Positions 29,638 through 38,799 of a DNA stretch of 64,000 bases are shown here, one piece after another. The first letter of the stretch is position 1, and every line of letters begins with the position of its first letter. This DNA is from Nitrospirota bacterium (GTDB lineage Bacteria; Nitrospirota; Thermodesulfovibrionia; UBA6902), in assembly GCA_016215115.1 (NCBI GenBank), contig JACRLN010000002.1, positions 62,001 to 126,000 on the forward strand. The letters run 5' to 3'. Made by a program: the position numbers and the translations under genes. The notes under the pieces were generated by a model. The model made no database searches. It was not told the DNA's origin and saw only the letters and a list, made by a program, of their open reading frames with translations.

Positions 29638-31113
29638 TTATAGCTTTGATATTATAATCCTTAAAAACTTTTCTGTCTTATTTGTTACCTTGAATCTCTC
29701 GTCAGTCCTGTAACCCGCAACCCATACAATATCATTCCCTGACACTAAAATTGGAACACTGTCTCTCTCATCCCTCGGAACCTTTTCGTCTACAAAATAA
29801 TCCTGGAGCTTTTTCTTCTTTCCGAAACCATGCGGGTAGAAAAAATCCCCTTCAGTTCTATGCCTTACTTTAAGAGGGAATATCATAGTGCCTGCATCTA
29901 ACAATACAGAATATTTATTGTCACCTGGACCGTATCCTTCTTCTTCGAACAATGCCTTTATTTTTATACCCGCTTCACGAATGACAATCTCACAAGGAGG
30001 AGTAATTTCGTGCTCCTCAATCTTTACCGGCGGCACAGATGTTATTTTTAAAACAGAATAATCCCTTATTACCCTGATATCCTTGGGCAGATAAACCCTG
30101 TCGCCGGACTTTCCGGTCTTAATAAGACCTATTATGTCTTCAATATGAGCTAAACTTATTCCCCTGAGTCCATCTGTTGCATCAATCGCTCTTCTAAGGA
30201 CACGCCTTAATATTGGTTTTTCGACGGTCTCAAGCGGCGAAAGAAAAAGCTCGATAGTGACGTCGCTTTTTCTGCTTATAAGCCTTATAAGTGTTTTAGT
30301 AACAATAATCTCAAGATAATCATCTTCCTCACGCAGGATGTCCATTGTTCTGCAGATGTTACGAATCAATGCCGGATTTTTCTTCTTGAGTTCGTGGATA
30401 ACGGACAGCCTTATCCAGTTCCTGAAATAATCATTCTTGAGATTTGATGAATCAACCATAAACGGGAGTTTAGAGTTAAGAGTTAAGAGTTCAGAGTTTG
30501 TAGTGGCGATTTGCGAATCGCCCTTCTTTTGTAACAAAAATTCCTCTATCTCTTTTCGCTCGATCTCGATCAGGGGCCTGATTATCAATTTGTCTTTTTT
30601 AACTCCTGACTCCTGACTCCTGACTCCTAACTCTAATTTTCTGACAGGAGGAATTCCTGACAGGCCCTTACGTCCGGAACCTCTCAAAAGCATCATTAAA
30701 AGAGTCTCCGCCTGGTCATCTGCATTATGACCGAGTGCGACTTTTGTTGCATTTATCCTTCCCGCAATTTCTTCATATACCTTATATCTCAAATCCCTCG
30801 CAGCCTCCTGCTTGTTCAATCCTTTTTGCCTGGCATAATTTCCAACATCAACTGATTCGCAAAAGAAAATTATTCCGAGTTTATCGCAAAACTCTCTGCA
30901 AAATTTTTTCTCATTCTCAACTTCATCCGGTCTTAACCCATGATCAACATAAACAGCGTAAAGAGAAAGATTGAAATCCTTTTTGAGTTTGTCTAAAATA
31001 ACTGCAAGGCAGACTGAGTCAGGGCCACCGGAAAACCCGATAAGAACGCGGTCACCTTCTGAGAACATGGAATATTTGTTAATTGTTTCTTTTACCTTTT
31101 TCAAAAGTTCCAT
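29638..31113 (-). CDS. tilS: tRNA(Ile)-lysidine synthetase
   Basis: VLIGFSGGPDSVCLAVIL; ALGHNADDQAETLLMMLLRGSGRKGLSGIPP. Confidence 0.94.
   Translation of the reverse strand: MELLKKVKETINKYSMFSEGDRVLIGFSGGPDSVCLAVILDKLKKDFNLSLYAVYVDHGLRPDEVENEKKFCREFCDKLGIIFFCESVDVGNYARQKGLNKQEAARDLRYKVYEEIAGRINATKVALGHNADDQAETLLMMLLRGSGRKGLSGIPPVRKLELGVRSQESGVKKDKLIIRPLIEIERKEIEEFLLQKKGDSQIATTNSELLTLNSKLPFMVDSSNLKNDYFRNWIRLSVIHELKKKNPALIRNICRTMDILREEDDYLEIIVTKTLIRLISRKSDVTIELFLSPLETVEKPILRRVLRRAIDATDGLRGISLAHIEDIIGLIKTGKSGDRVYLPKDIRVIRDYSVLKITSVPPVKIEEHEITPPCEIVIREAGIKIKALFEEEGYGPGDNKYSVLLDAGTMIFPLKVRHRTEGDFFYPHGFGKKKKLQDYFVDEKVPRDERDSVPILVSGNDIVWVAGYRTDERFKVTNKTEKFLRIIISKL
30505..30522. repeat. inverted repeat of the GTAGGGGCGA family inside tilS
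   Basis: GGCGATT-TGCG-AATCGCC in tTTGTAGTGGCGATTTGCGAATCGCCCTTC; encodes part of KKGDSQIATTNSE. Confidence 0.75.
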
Positions 31114-31181
31114 AGGTAATTGATTATAACTTAAAATAAGCCGTAGGGGCGAACGGCCGTTCGCCCCTGCTACATATAATT

Positions 31182-32438
31182 ATGCATGACTTTAATTACA
31201 AAAAATCAGAACTGTGTGCAGAGAATGTGCCTGTCAGGAAGATGGTCGAGAAATTTGGCACGCCTCTGTATATTTACAGTTACAAAACACTGGTGAGACA
31301 TTATTATGCCTTTGAAAATGCCTTTAATGGTTATCCTCATATTATCTGTTTTGCCCTGAAAGCAAACTCAAACACAGCAATTTTAAAAACCCTTGCAAAA
31401 GAAGGATGCGGAGCAGACGTGGTTTCAGGAGGAGAGCTATATCTTGCAATGAAAGCAGGTATTCCTGCAAACAAAATAGTTTACGCCGGCGTAGGAAAAA
31501 CCGGCGATGAAATCCGCTATGCATTAAAATCGGGCATCTTGATGTTTAATATTGAATCTACTGATGAACTTAAAGCCGTCAATAAGATAGCAGGTGAATC
31601 CGGTATAAAAGCGCCGATAGCCTTCAGGGTCAATCCGAATATAAATGCCTCAACACATCCGTATATTTCAACAGGCCTCAAAAAGCATAAATTCGGCATC
31701 CCGATGGAACGTGCCATTGAAAATTACAGGCTTGCACGCAAAATGTCAAATATAAATATTATCGGTATCCATTGTCACATAGGCTCACAGATTACTAAAA
31801 TATCTCCTTTCATTGATGCCTTAAAAAAAGTTCTTTTGCTTTCTAAAAAGCTCAAGCCGTACGGCATAAATATAAAATATCTTGACATAGGCGGAGGACT
31901 CGGCATAACCTACCGCAACGAGGTTTCTCCTCACCCTGCAGATATTGCAAAAGAGATTATCCCGCTTATTAGTAATAACAATTTTACCCTTATTCTCGAA
32001 CCGGGAAGATCAATTGTTGGGAACGCAGGCATATTGGTTACGAAGGTGCTCTATCTTAAGAAATCCTTCAAAAAAGAATTTGTGATTGTAGATGCAGGGA
32101 TGAACGATCTTATCAGGCCCAGTCTTTATGAGGCTTACCATCACATATTGCCGGTAAAAAAGAATAAAAGGACGGAAATGCATGCAGATATCGTAGGGCC
32201 TATATGTGAATCAGGAGATTTTTTTGCCAGAGAGAGAAAAATAAATGCTCCGGCACACGGAGATCTGCTCGCTGTCATGAGCGCCGGCGCCTATGGCTTT
32301 TCCATGAGTTCCAATTACAACGGAAGACTCAGACCTGCAGAAATACTGGTTAAAGAAAGTGAATATTCTGTTATCCGTGAGAGAGAAACTTACATGGATC
32401 TTTTTAGAGGTGAAAAGATTCCAGGGTTTTTAAGATGA
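31182..32438 (+). CDS. lysA: diaminopimelate decarboxylase
   Basis: FALKANSNTAIL; GCGADVVSGGELYLA; HCHIGSQI; EPGRSIVGNAG; CESGDFFA. Confidence 0.96.
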   Translation: MHDFNYKKSELCAENVPVRKMVEKFGTPLYIYSYKTLVRHYYAFENAFNGYPHIICFALKANSNTAILKTLAKEGCGADVVSGGELYLAMKAGIPANKIVYAGVGKTGDEIRYALKSGILMFNIESTDELKAVNKIAGESGIKAPIAFRVNPNINASTHPYISTGLKKHKFGIPMERAIENYRLARKMSNINIIGIHCHIGSQITKISPFIDALKKVLLLSKKLKPYGINIKYLDIGGGLGITYRNEVSPHPADIAKEIIPLISNNNFTLILEPGRSIVGNAGILVTKVLYLKKSFKKEFVIVDAGMNDLIRPSLYEAYHHILPVKKNKRTEMHADIVGPICESGDFFARERKINAPAHGDLLAVMSAGAYGFSMSSNYNGRLRPAEILVKESEYSVIRERETYMDLFRGEKIPGFLR

Positions 32439-33313
32439 ATCTTCCATTCACAAAGATGCATTCCCTTGGCAATGACTTCATTGTCATAGATATTAGAAAT
32501 GCAAATCTAAAAAAGCTTTCTATGCTTGCAAAAAACCTCTGTGACCGGAGATTCGGGATCGGAGCGGACCAGGTGCTCCTGCTGGGTGACTCCCATAAAG
32601 CTGACTTCAAAATGCGCATTTTCAATGCAGACGGTTCAGAAGTGGAAATGTGCGGAAATGGTGTCAGATGTCTTGGAAAATTCATATGGGACCAGAAAGT
32701 CAAAAGTCAAAAGTCAAAAGTCAGAAAGAATACAACACAACAACTTTCTATAGAAACCCTTGGCGGAATTAAGCACCTCAGAAAAATTGGAGAACTGATT
32801 GAAGTTGATATGGGAGAACCGATTTTGGATGCAGAAAAGATCCCGGTGAGGGCTGAATTAAACTCAAAACTCAAAATTCAAAACTCAAAATTAATTATTA
32901 AATACTCACTTCAAGTAAAAGATAAAACATTCAGAATAACCTGCGTATCGATGGGCAATCCGCATGCAGTAATTGTTGTTAAAAATGTCCGGTCAGTTCC
33001 ACTAAGTCACTACGGCCCTATAATTGAAAATCATAGACTATTCCCCAAAAGGACCAATGTGGAGTTTATTCAGATACAGAACAGACATAATATAAAAATG
33101 AGAGTATGGGAGAGAGGAGCCGGAGAAACAATGGCATGCGGCACAGGAGCTTCTGCTTCAGCCGTTGCATCTGCCCTTCTGGGTCTTTCTGACAGAAAAG
33201 TCACTATGCATCTTCCTGGCGGCAGACTGCTTGTAAACTGGTCTAAAAAAGACAATCATGTTTATATGACTGGTGATGCAGTGAAGGTGTTTGAAGGAGT
33301 GGTGGAAATATAG
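32435..33313 (+). CDS. dapF: diaminopimelate epimerase
   Basis: FTKMHSLGNDFIVID; FNADGSEVEMCGNGVRCLGKF; ERGAGETMACGTGASASAVA. Confidence 0.96.
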   Translation: MNLPFTKMHSLGNDFIVIDIRNANLKKLSMLAKNLCDRRFGIGADQVLLLGDSHKADFKMRIFNADGSEVEMCGNGVRCLGKFIWDQKVKSQKSKVRKNTTQQLSIETLGGIKHLRKIGELIEVDMGEPILDAEKIPVRAELNSKLKIQNSKLIIKYSLQVKDKTFRITCVSMGNPHAVIVVKNVRSVPLSHYGPIIENHRLFPKRTNVEFIQIQNRHNIKMRVWERGAGETMACGTGASASAVASALLGLSDRKVTMHLPGGRLLVNWSKKDNHVYMTGDAVKVFEGVVEI

Positions 33314-33355
33314 CTGTGAGCTGTCAGCTATAAGCTAATAGCTGATTTATATATT

Positions 33356-33545
33356 ATGAAAGTAAAGTGCTCCAACATGCAAACAGTGGACTGAATGGCC
33401 GAACAACCCTTTCAGGCCTTTTTGTTCTGAGAGGTGCAAGCTCATTGACCTAGGGGCCTGGGCCTCGGAAGAATACAGGATTGAAGGTAAACTTGATGAT
33501 GAAGGCAGGCAACTTCCTTCGGAAAAGGAGAACGAAAATGCTTAA
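33356..33545 (+). pseudogene. yacG: YacG-family zinc protein gene with a 1-nt frameshift
   Basis: MKVKCSN + (extra A at 33377) + [55 protein letters not shown]. Confidence 0.8.
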
Positions 33546-34341
33546 CATGATCGTATCAGGCGCTGCTGGAAGAATGGGAAACCGCATTATTGCACTTTCA
33601 AGGGATTTTAAAGACATAAAACTGTCCGGGGCGCTCGAAAGCAAGAATCACAAAGATGTGGGGAAAGATATTGGAGAAATTATAGGAATCGGTGCAACAG
33701 GAATTAAACTTTCTGACAATATTCTGAATATAACAGGAAAAACAGACGTGCTTATTGATTTTTCATCCACATCTGCAACAATAGAATGCTTAAAAACCCT
33801 TTCTGAAATACCAATACCTGTGGTCATTGGCACCACAGGATTCAGTAAAGACGAGATAGGGCATATCAGTTTATATGCACAAAAAGTTCCATGCGTGCTT
33901 GCTCCAAATATGAGCGTTGGCGTAAACCTTCTTTTGAAAGTTTTGGCAGATATTGCAAAGGTTACAGGCGACGACTATGACGTTGAAATAGTCGAGGCGC
34001 ACCACAGACTGAAAAAGGATGCGCCGTCCGGCACGGCAATAAAAATGGCTCAGGTTATTGCATCGTCACTCAACAGAAATCTGGAAGATACAGCCGTATA
34101 CTCAAGACATGGCTTAATAGGCGAAAGATCCCGGCAAGAGATAGGTATACAGACGGTTCGCGCAGGCGACATCGTGGGGGAACATACAGTTATCTTCGGG
34201 ACCCTTGGCGAAAGAATCGAGATTACCCACAAAGCTTCCAGCAGGGACACATTTGCACGCGGTGCATTAAAAGCCGCTCTTTGGGTATATAAACAGACGC
34301 CCGGTCTTTATGATATGCAGGATGTTTTAGGGCTGAAGTAA
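33538..34341 (+). CDS. dapB: 4-hydroxy-tetrahydrodipicolinate reductase (start reassigned from 33481 to 33538)
   Basis: [36 protein letters not shown] preceded by AAAAGGAGAACGAAA. Confidence 0.94.
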   Translation: MLNMIVSGAAGRMGNRIIALSRDFKDIKLSGALESKNHKDVGKDIGEIIGIGATGIKLSDNILNITGKTDVLIDFSSTSATIECLKTLSEIPIPVVIGTTGFSKDEIGHISLYAQKVPCVLAPNMSVGVNLLLKVLADIAKVTGDDYDVEIVEAHHRLKKDAPSGTAIKMAQVIASSLNRNLEDTAVYSRHGLIGERSRQEIGIQTVRAGDIVGEHTVIFGTLGERIEITHKASSRDTFARGALKAALWVYKQTPGLYDMQDVLGLK

Positions 34342-34399
34342 TTTAAAAAATTTTTGATTTCTCACCTTATCTCCGAAAAACAACGCAATATTTTCGTTT

Positions 34400-34585
34400 A
34401 ATTAGAGTTTGTTTATAAAGGGCCTCTCTGTCATTTCCGTGCAGACGGGAATCCAGTTCTTTTGTATTGTTTCCCGCTTTCTTGAAAACGGCGTCTGGAT
34501 TCTCGATGCAAGTCGAAGTTTACCAGACTTAACCGTACCTGGAAGGAATAACGAACAAACCGAATTTATGGACAGAGAATAATTA
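34400..34585. mobile_element. MITE-like element with imperfect terminal inverted repeats
   Basis: AATTAGAGTTTGTTTATAAA... and ...TTTATGGACAGAGAATAATT, flanked by TAATTAG; related end sequences at 26768 and 56211. Confidence 0.45.
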
Positions 34586-34711
34586 GCATTGCTTAAATAA
34601 TTATTTACATTTTTTATTAGACTTCAATCTATAAATGGTGTAATTAAACTTTATATCTCATGTTAAGGCGTTTGTTTACATAGATCAAAAAACTTAAGAA
34701 AGGAGACTGTA

Positions 34712-35973
34712 ATGAAGATGTTAAGATTAGTTCTGGTGTCGCTTTTTATAGCGATACCGCTTGTAACGGGCATTGCCTTTGCATCTGAAAAGGCAAAAAC
34801 CGTTGATGAACTCGCACAGATGTATGATGTAAGCTCGTGCAAGCAGTGCCACCCAAAGATTTATGAGGAATGGGAGAAATCCATTCACTCTCACTCCCTG
34901 ATAGGGACCGGCAGCACGGCTGGAGCCCTAAAAGGCTTAGTAGGCGCTCTTAAGAGCACCTTTACAAAGTCCGGAGTAAAGGAAACAAAGGATGTAAAGG
35001 TTGAACACTTTATGGAATGCTTCAAGTGCCATCTGCCTCAGATAAAAGATGCATCAGATGAGGTTGCCCAGCAGATTGCCAGGGCCCTTGAAGATGGAGA
35101 CAAGGCAACCCTTGCGAAAGTAAATATCAACTGTCTCGTTTGTCACAATGTAAAGGCGATCGTCCACAAATGGCAGGACGGCGAGCCCGAGAAAGGTGTT
35201 ATTTACGGTTCCAAGGACGGTGCGCATGCTGACAGATGTATGCAACTCTAAAAAAGAGTGTAATAATGAAAGAGGTTGTCATGTGCGGACAATGCCACGG
35301 TCTGGGTCCAAACTTTGAATTCCCGCAGCCTTCTCAATGTGCAACGCTTTATGGAAGCTACACACATGCCTATGTACCTTCCGGCGGCGCAGAAACATGT
35401 CAGGACTGCCACATGAAGAAATCCGGTAAGGGCCATACTATGCCGGCTTATCGTGACCCTGATATGCTTAAAATGGCTATGGATGTAGAAGTAACTGCTC
35501 AAGGTTACAAGGCCTTCCCGGAAAATTTAACTCCGATGGCTGTAGTTACCGTCAAGACTGCAAACAAGGCAGGGCATAGAATACCTGACGGCTGACCCTC
35601 CTCAAACAGAGTGGTCCTGGATGTGACCGCTAAAACAAAAGATGGTAAAGAAATATTTAAGAACTCGAAAATCTATATGCCTCAGGCAACAAACAGCCGC
35701 GGCGATGAGATGAAATACGGCGCGCAATTCAAAATGGGGCTTATCCGCGATACAAGCCTTCAGCCGCTTCAGACAAGGGAAGAAAAATACGAGATAACGT
35801 TCCCCTATGAAGACGTGGAGAAAGAAGCCGGCAAACCCAAAGTTAGAGAGATAATGGCAAAAGAAATGGATGTCACTGTGGAACTGCGGTATCAGCTTGA
35901 CCCGGCAGTAGGTGAGATCGACAAGAGGAGTTTCGTTATATACAGCACAACAAAAACAGTCAGCGTCAAGTAA
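34712..35973 (+). CDS. multihaem cytochrome c, ExtKL-like candidate selenoprotein; in-frame TGA at 35593-35595 and a separate frame disruption near 35237-35248
   Basis: Signal peptide; five CXXCH motifs (CKQCH, CFKCH, CLVCH, CGQCH, CQDCH); homology-like continuity AGHRIPDG-[TGA]-PSSNRVVLDVTAKTKDGKEIF across the TGA. Confidence 0.7.
35610..35631 (+). promoter_or_regulatory. candidate bacterial SECIS hairpin downstream of the in-frame TGA
   Basis: AGTGGTC-CTGGATGT-GACCGCT: 7-bp stem (one G-U), G-containing apical loop starting 21 nt after the TGA. Confidence 0.55.
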
Positions 35974-36000
35974 GAACAGAACAAGACAACTTATACTTCA

Positions 36001-36034
36001 AGCCCCGCTCATAAATGGGCGGGGCTTTTTAGTG
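36001..36034 (+). terminator. intrinsic terminator after the cytochrome gene
   Basis: AGCCCCGCtcataaatgGGCGGGGCTTTTT. Confidence 0.9.
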
Positions 36035-36085
36035 ACTAGTACAATTCAATCAACTGAACTAAAAGCCAAGAAGTTAAGTCTAACT

Positions 36086-36691
36086 CTACTCTGTTGATAA
36101 TATTTTTCTTTCCGTCAGAAGGGCCATAACCATCTGGACCGCATTTTCAATTTCAGTTCTTTCTGTATCTATAACAAGATCGGGATTCCGTGGTTCATCG
36201 TAAGGGGAGGAAATTCCTGTATAGTTCTTTATTATTCCTGCCCTTGCTTTCTGATATTGACCTTTCGGATCACGCCGTTCACATAATTCAACAGAACATT
36301 TTATATATATTTCTAAAAAATTATCACCCTCAAAACGTTCTCTTATATATTCTCTGTCCTCATTATAAGGAAAAATAAAGGCACCAAGTACAATTATCCC
36401 GGCATCTACAAAAAGTTTAGATACTTCTACGATTCTCCGGAGGTTTTCTTTTCTATCCTCCCTGCTAAAACCCAAATTGATATTTAACCCATGTCTTATA
36501 TTGTCGCCATCAAGAACATATGTAGAAATGCCGTCATCAAACAATTTTCTTTCAACATGATGCGCGATAGTAGATTTTCCGGATGCAGAAAGTCCTGTTA
36601 ATAAAACAAACCCGCTTTTATGATGATTATACCGGTTTCTTTCCTGCCTTTTTACATACCTGTCATCCCAAATTACATTATTTTTTTTCAT
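36086..36691 (-). CDS. cysC: adenylylsulfate kinase
   Basis: VLLTGLSASGKSTIAHHVERKL; YVLDGDNIRHGLNINLGFSREDRKENLRR. Confidence 0.93.
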   Translation of the reverse strand: MKKNNVIWDDRYVKRQERNRYNHHKSGFVLLTGLSASGKSTIAHHVERKLFDDGISTYVLDGDNIRHGLNINLGFSREDRKENLRRIVEVSKLFVDAGIIVLGAFIFPYNEDREYIRERFEGDNFLEIYIKCSVELCERRDPKGQYQKARAGIIKNYTGISSPYDEPRNPDLVIDTERTEIENAVQMVMALLTERKILSTE

Positions 36692-36783
36692 ACTGTAATC
36701 TTATCGAAAAACATTTTATTTTGGCAAACCATTCTTAAGCAGATAAAGTATAATGATTTAACGGAATCAAGAGATAAATCTTG

Positions 36784-37992
36784 TTACTGATTTTTTATTT
36801 TATCATTCAAGCTACTAATTGTATCTGTTAAAATTCCGATCTGTTCCGAGAGCTTGTGCAAAACTTTACTCTTTTGCTTTTCTATTTGGGGGGGTTCATT
36901 TTTCTTTTTCGGATTTCTATCGGCAGACATCAGATCCAACATGGATATTCGCTCAGAAAGTTCGTTTATCCGATTTTCATTCGGAGTAGTACTTAATTTA
37001 GACATATCTCCATCTAATTGGACAATCTTTTCATTTAAAGTAAAAATCTCCTGAATACAACTGTTAACGATTTCTTCAAGTTTAAAAAGTCTTAGTGAAA
37101 CATCCCCAACTATTTTTGATAAATCTATCCTCTCATTTTTTTTGACTTCCTGAGAAAAGGTAGTATCCCCATTCTCATTCCAGGAATCATTCGATTTCAG
37201 ATCTTTTACAACTTCCCTTACAATGTCAACTGTTACTTCATCTTTCCCGGCGACGAAGGCAGTAAGTAATACAAAATCACACAGGATATTAATAAGTCTT
37301 GGAATACCTTTACTGAATTGATAAACAAGAGGCAGCATGTCCTCCTGAAGTTTTATAGCTTCAGGATTGCCGGCAATAGTAAGGCGGTGTTTGATATACT
37401 GGGCGGTTTCATCAATTGTTAGTGGCGCAATATGGTAGTTAATGTTAATGCGCTGACGCAATTGCTTCAATTCCGGAAGCATAAGAATCTTTTTTAGCTC
37501 TGGTTGTCCAACAAGTATTATTTGAAGAAGTTTTGCACTGTCAGTCTCAAGATTGGAAAGAAGTCGTATCTCCTCCAGTAATTCGGGCGAAAGATTTTGT
37601 GCCTCATCAATTAATAATATTGGTTGATAGTTTTTTGAATACTGTTCAATAAGAAATACGTTCAAATCGCTTAATAATCTGGTTTTATTTTTCCCTTCAA
37701 TATCCAGACCAAAATCTTCATTGATCATTGCTATAAGCTGCTCAGAAGAAATTTTTGTATTATGTATTCTTGAAAGTTTGACTGAACCGTTAAGGTTTTT
37801 AATGAAATTACGGATTATTGTTGTCTTGCCCGAGCCAATTTCGCCTGTCAGGAGTATAAAACCAATTTTTTCCTTTAAGCCATAATCAAGGCAGGTAATC
37901 GCCTTCTTATGGGTGCTGCTTAGAAAGAGTAAGTCAGGATTAGGGACTAACTCAAACGGCTTATGCTTAAATGAAAAATGTTTTTCATACAT
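36784..37992 (-). CDS. ExeA-like / exosortase-associated AAA ATPase
   Basis: YEKHFSFKHKPFELVPNPDLLFLSSTHKKAITCLDYGL; LLTGEIGSGKTT; LLIDEAQNLSPELLEEIRLLSNLET. Confidence 0.88.
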   Translation of the reverse strand: MYEKHFSFKHKPFELVPNPDLLFLSSTHKKAITCLDYGLKEKIGFILLTGEIGSGKTTIIRNFIKNLNGSVKLSRIHNTKISSEQLIAMINEDFGLDIEGKNKTRLLSDLNVFLIEQYSKNYQPILLIDEAQNLSPELLEEIRLLSNLETDSAKLLQIILVGQPELKKILMLPELKQLRQRININYHIAPLTIDETAQYIKHRLTIAGNPEAIKLQEDMLPLVYQFSKGIPRLINILCDFVLLTAFVAGKDEVTVDIVREVVKDLKSNDSWNENGDTTFSQEVKKNERIDLSKIVGDVSLRLFKLEEIVNSCIQEIFTLNEKIVQLDGDMSKLSTTPNENRINELSERISMLDLMSADRNPKKKNEPPQIEKQKSKVLHKLSEQIGILTDTISSLNDKIKNQ

Positions 37993-38058
37993 CTTGATAA
38001 CCTAATATCCACTTTTGCCTGTCATGAAACAATATTATTAGCAAACCCTCTGGCATCC

Positions 38059-38799
38059 CTATTTGAATTCTTCATATAGTTCCGGGTCTCTGTTTGACAT
38101 TTCCTGTTCTATTTTACTTATTTCTCCAAAATATGGAGTTCGAATACCATGGTAATCAACAGGATCACCAATTGCATCAAACTTTAATCCAAACTTATCA
38201 AGTAAAGCTACAATTCCCTGGGTCATAACAGCGTACCAACTGCTTAACTGCCTTCGCTTGCTTTCCTGATATATTGCTTTATATAAGCTAATAAGTATCT
38301 CGTGTTTTTTCCGTCTCTCAATTTGAGATGTACCTGAGCGTGGGGTGTTATGTTTAAATCTGTATTTGTCTTCTGAGCGTCTGTTATATGAATAATTATG
38401 GGAGAAATTAAAATTTCCAATACTTCTCCTTTCTTCATCCGGCCCATATATATATTTATCTTCAGCCCTTCTCCTGAAATCTCTATGGATTGCCAACCTG
38501 GAAATCTCAGCAATTCTATCCCGTGGAATTTCATCCTTACTAATATCCAGATGGCAGTATTTCTCAATAGGAAAACCTTGCTCTGAATGAAGTATTAACC
38601 TTATTGCCCCTACGATCTTACCTGAGTAATCTCTTGCAGCAAAATGCTGTGAATAATTATCATATATATCCGTTAGAATTCCGTTTGAATGGTTCTCAGG
38701 TTTTTCAAACCCCCATTCCAGGCAATATATTTTATATCTCAGCCTGTAAATCTCCGTTAGTTCCTTTTCTCCTGACACTCTGTTAACTGTAAATGACAT
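38059..38799 (-). CDS. PEP-CTERM/exosortase system-associated acyltransferase
   Basis: RLRYKIYCLEWGFEKPENHSNGILTDIYDNYSQHFAARDYSGKIVGAIRLI; EISRLAIHRDFRRR. Confidence 0.8.
   Translation of the reverse strand: MSFTVNRVSGEKELTEIYRLRYKIYCLEWGFEKPENHSNGILTDIYDNYSQHFAARDYSGKIVGAIRLILHSEQGFPIEKYCHLDISKDEIPRDRIAEISRLAIHRDFRRRAEDKYIYGPDEERRSIGNFNFSHNYSYNRRSEDKYRFKHNTPRSGTSQIERRKKHEILISLYKAIYQESKRRQLSSWYAVMTQGIVALLDKFGLKFDAIGDPVDYHGIRTPYFGEISKIEQEMSNRDPELYEEFK

Noticed and set aside
35236-35595. independent small cytochrome starting at 35236
   Set aside because: No signal peptide or ribosome-binding site; it continues the upstream cytochrome after a frame break and reads on past the TGA.
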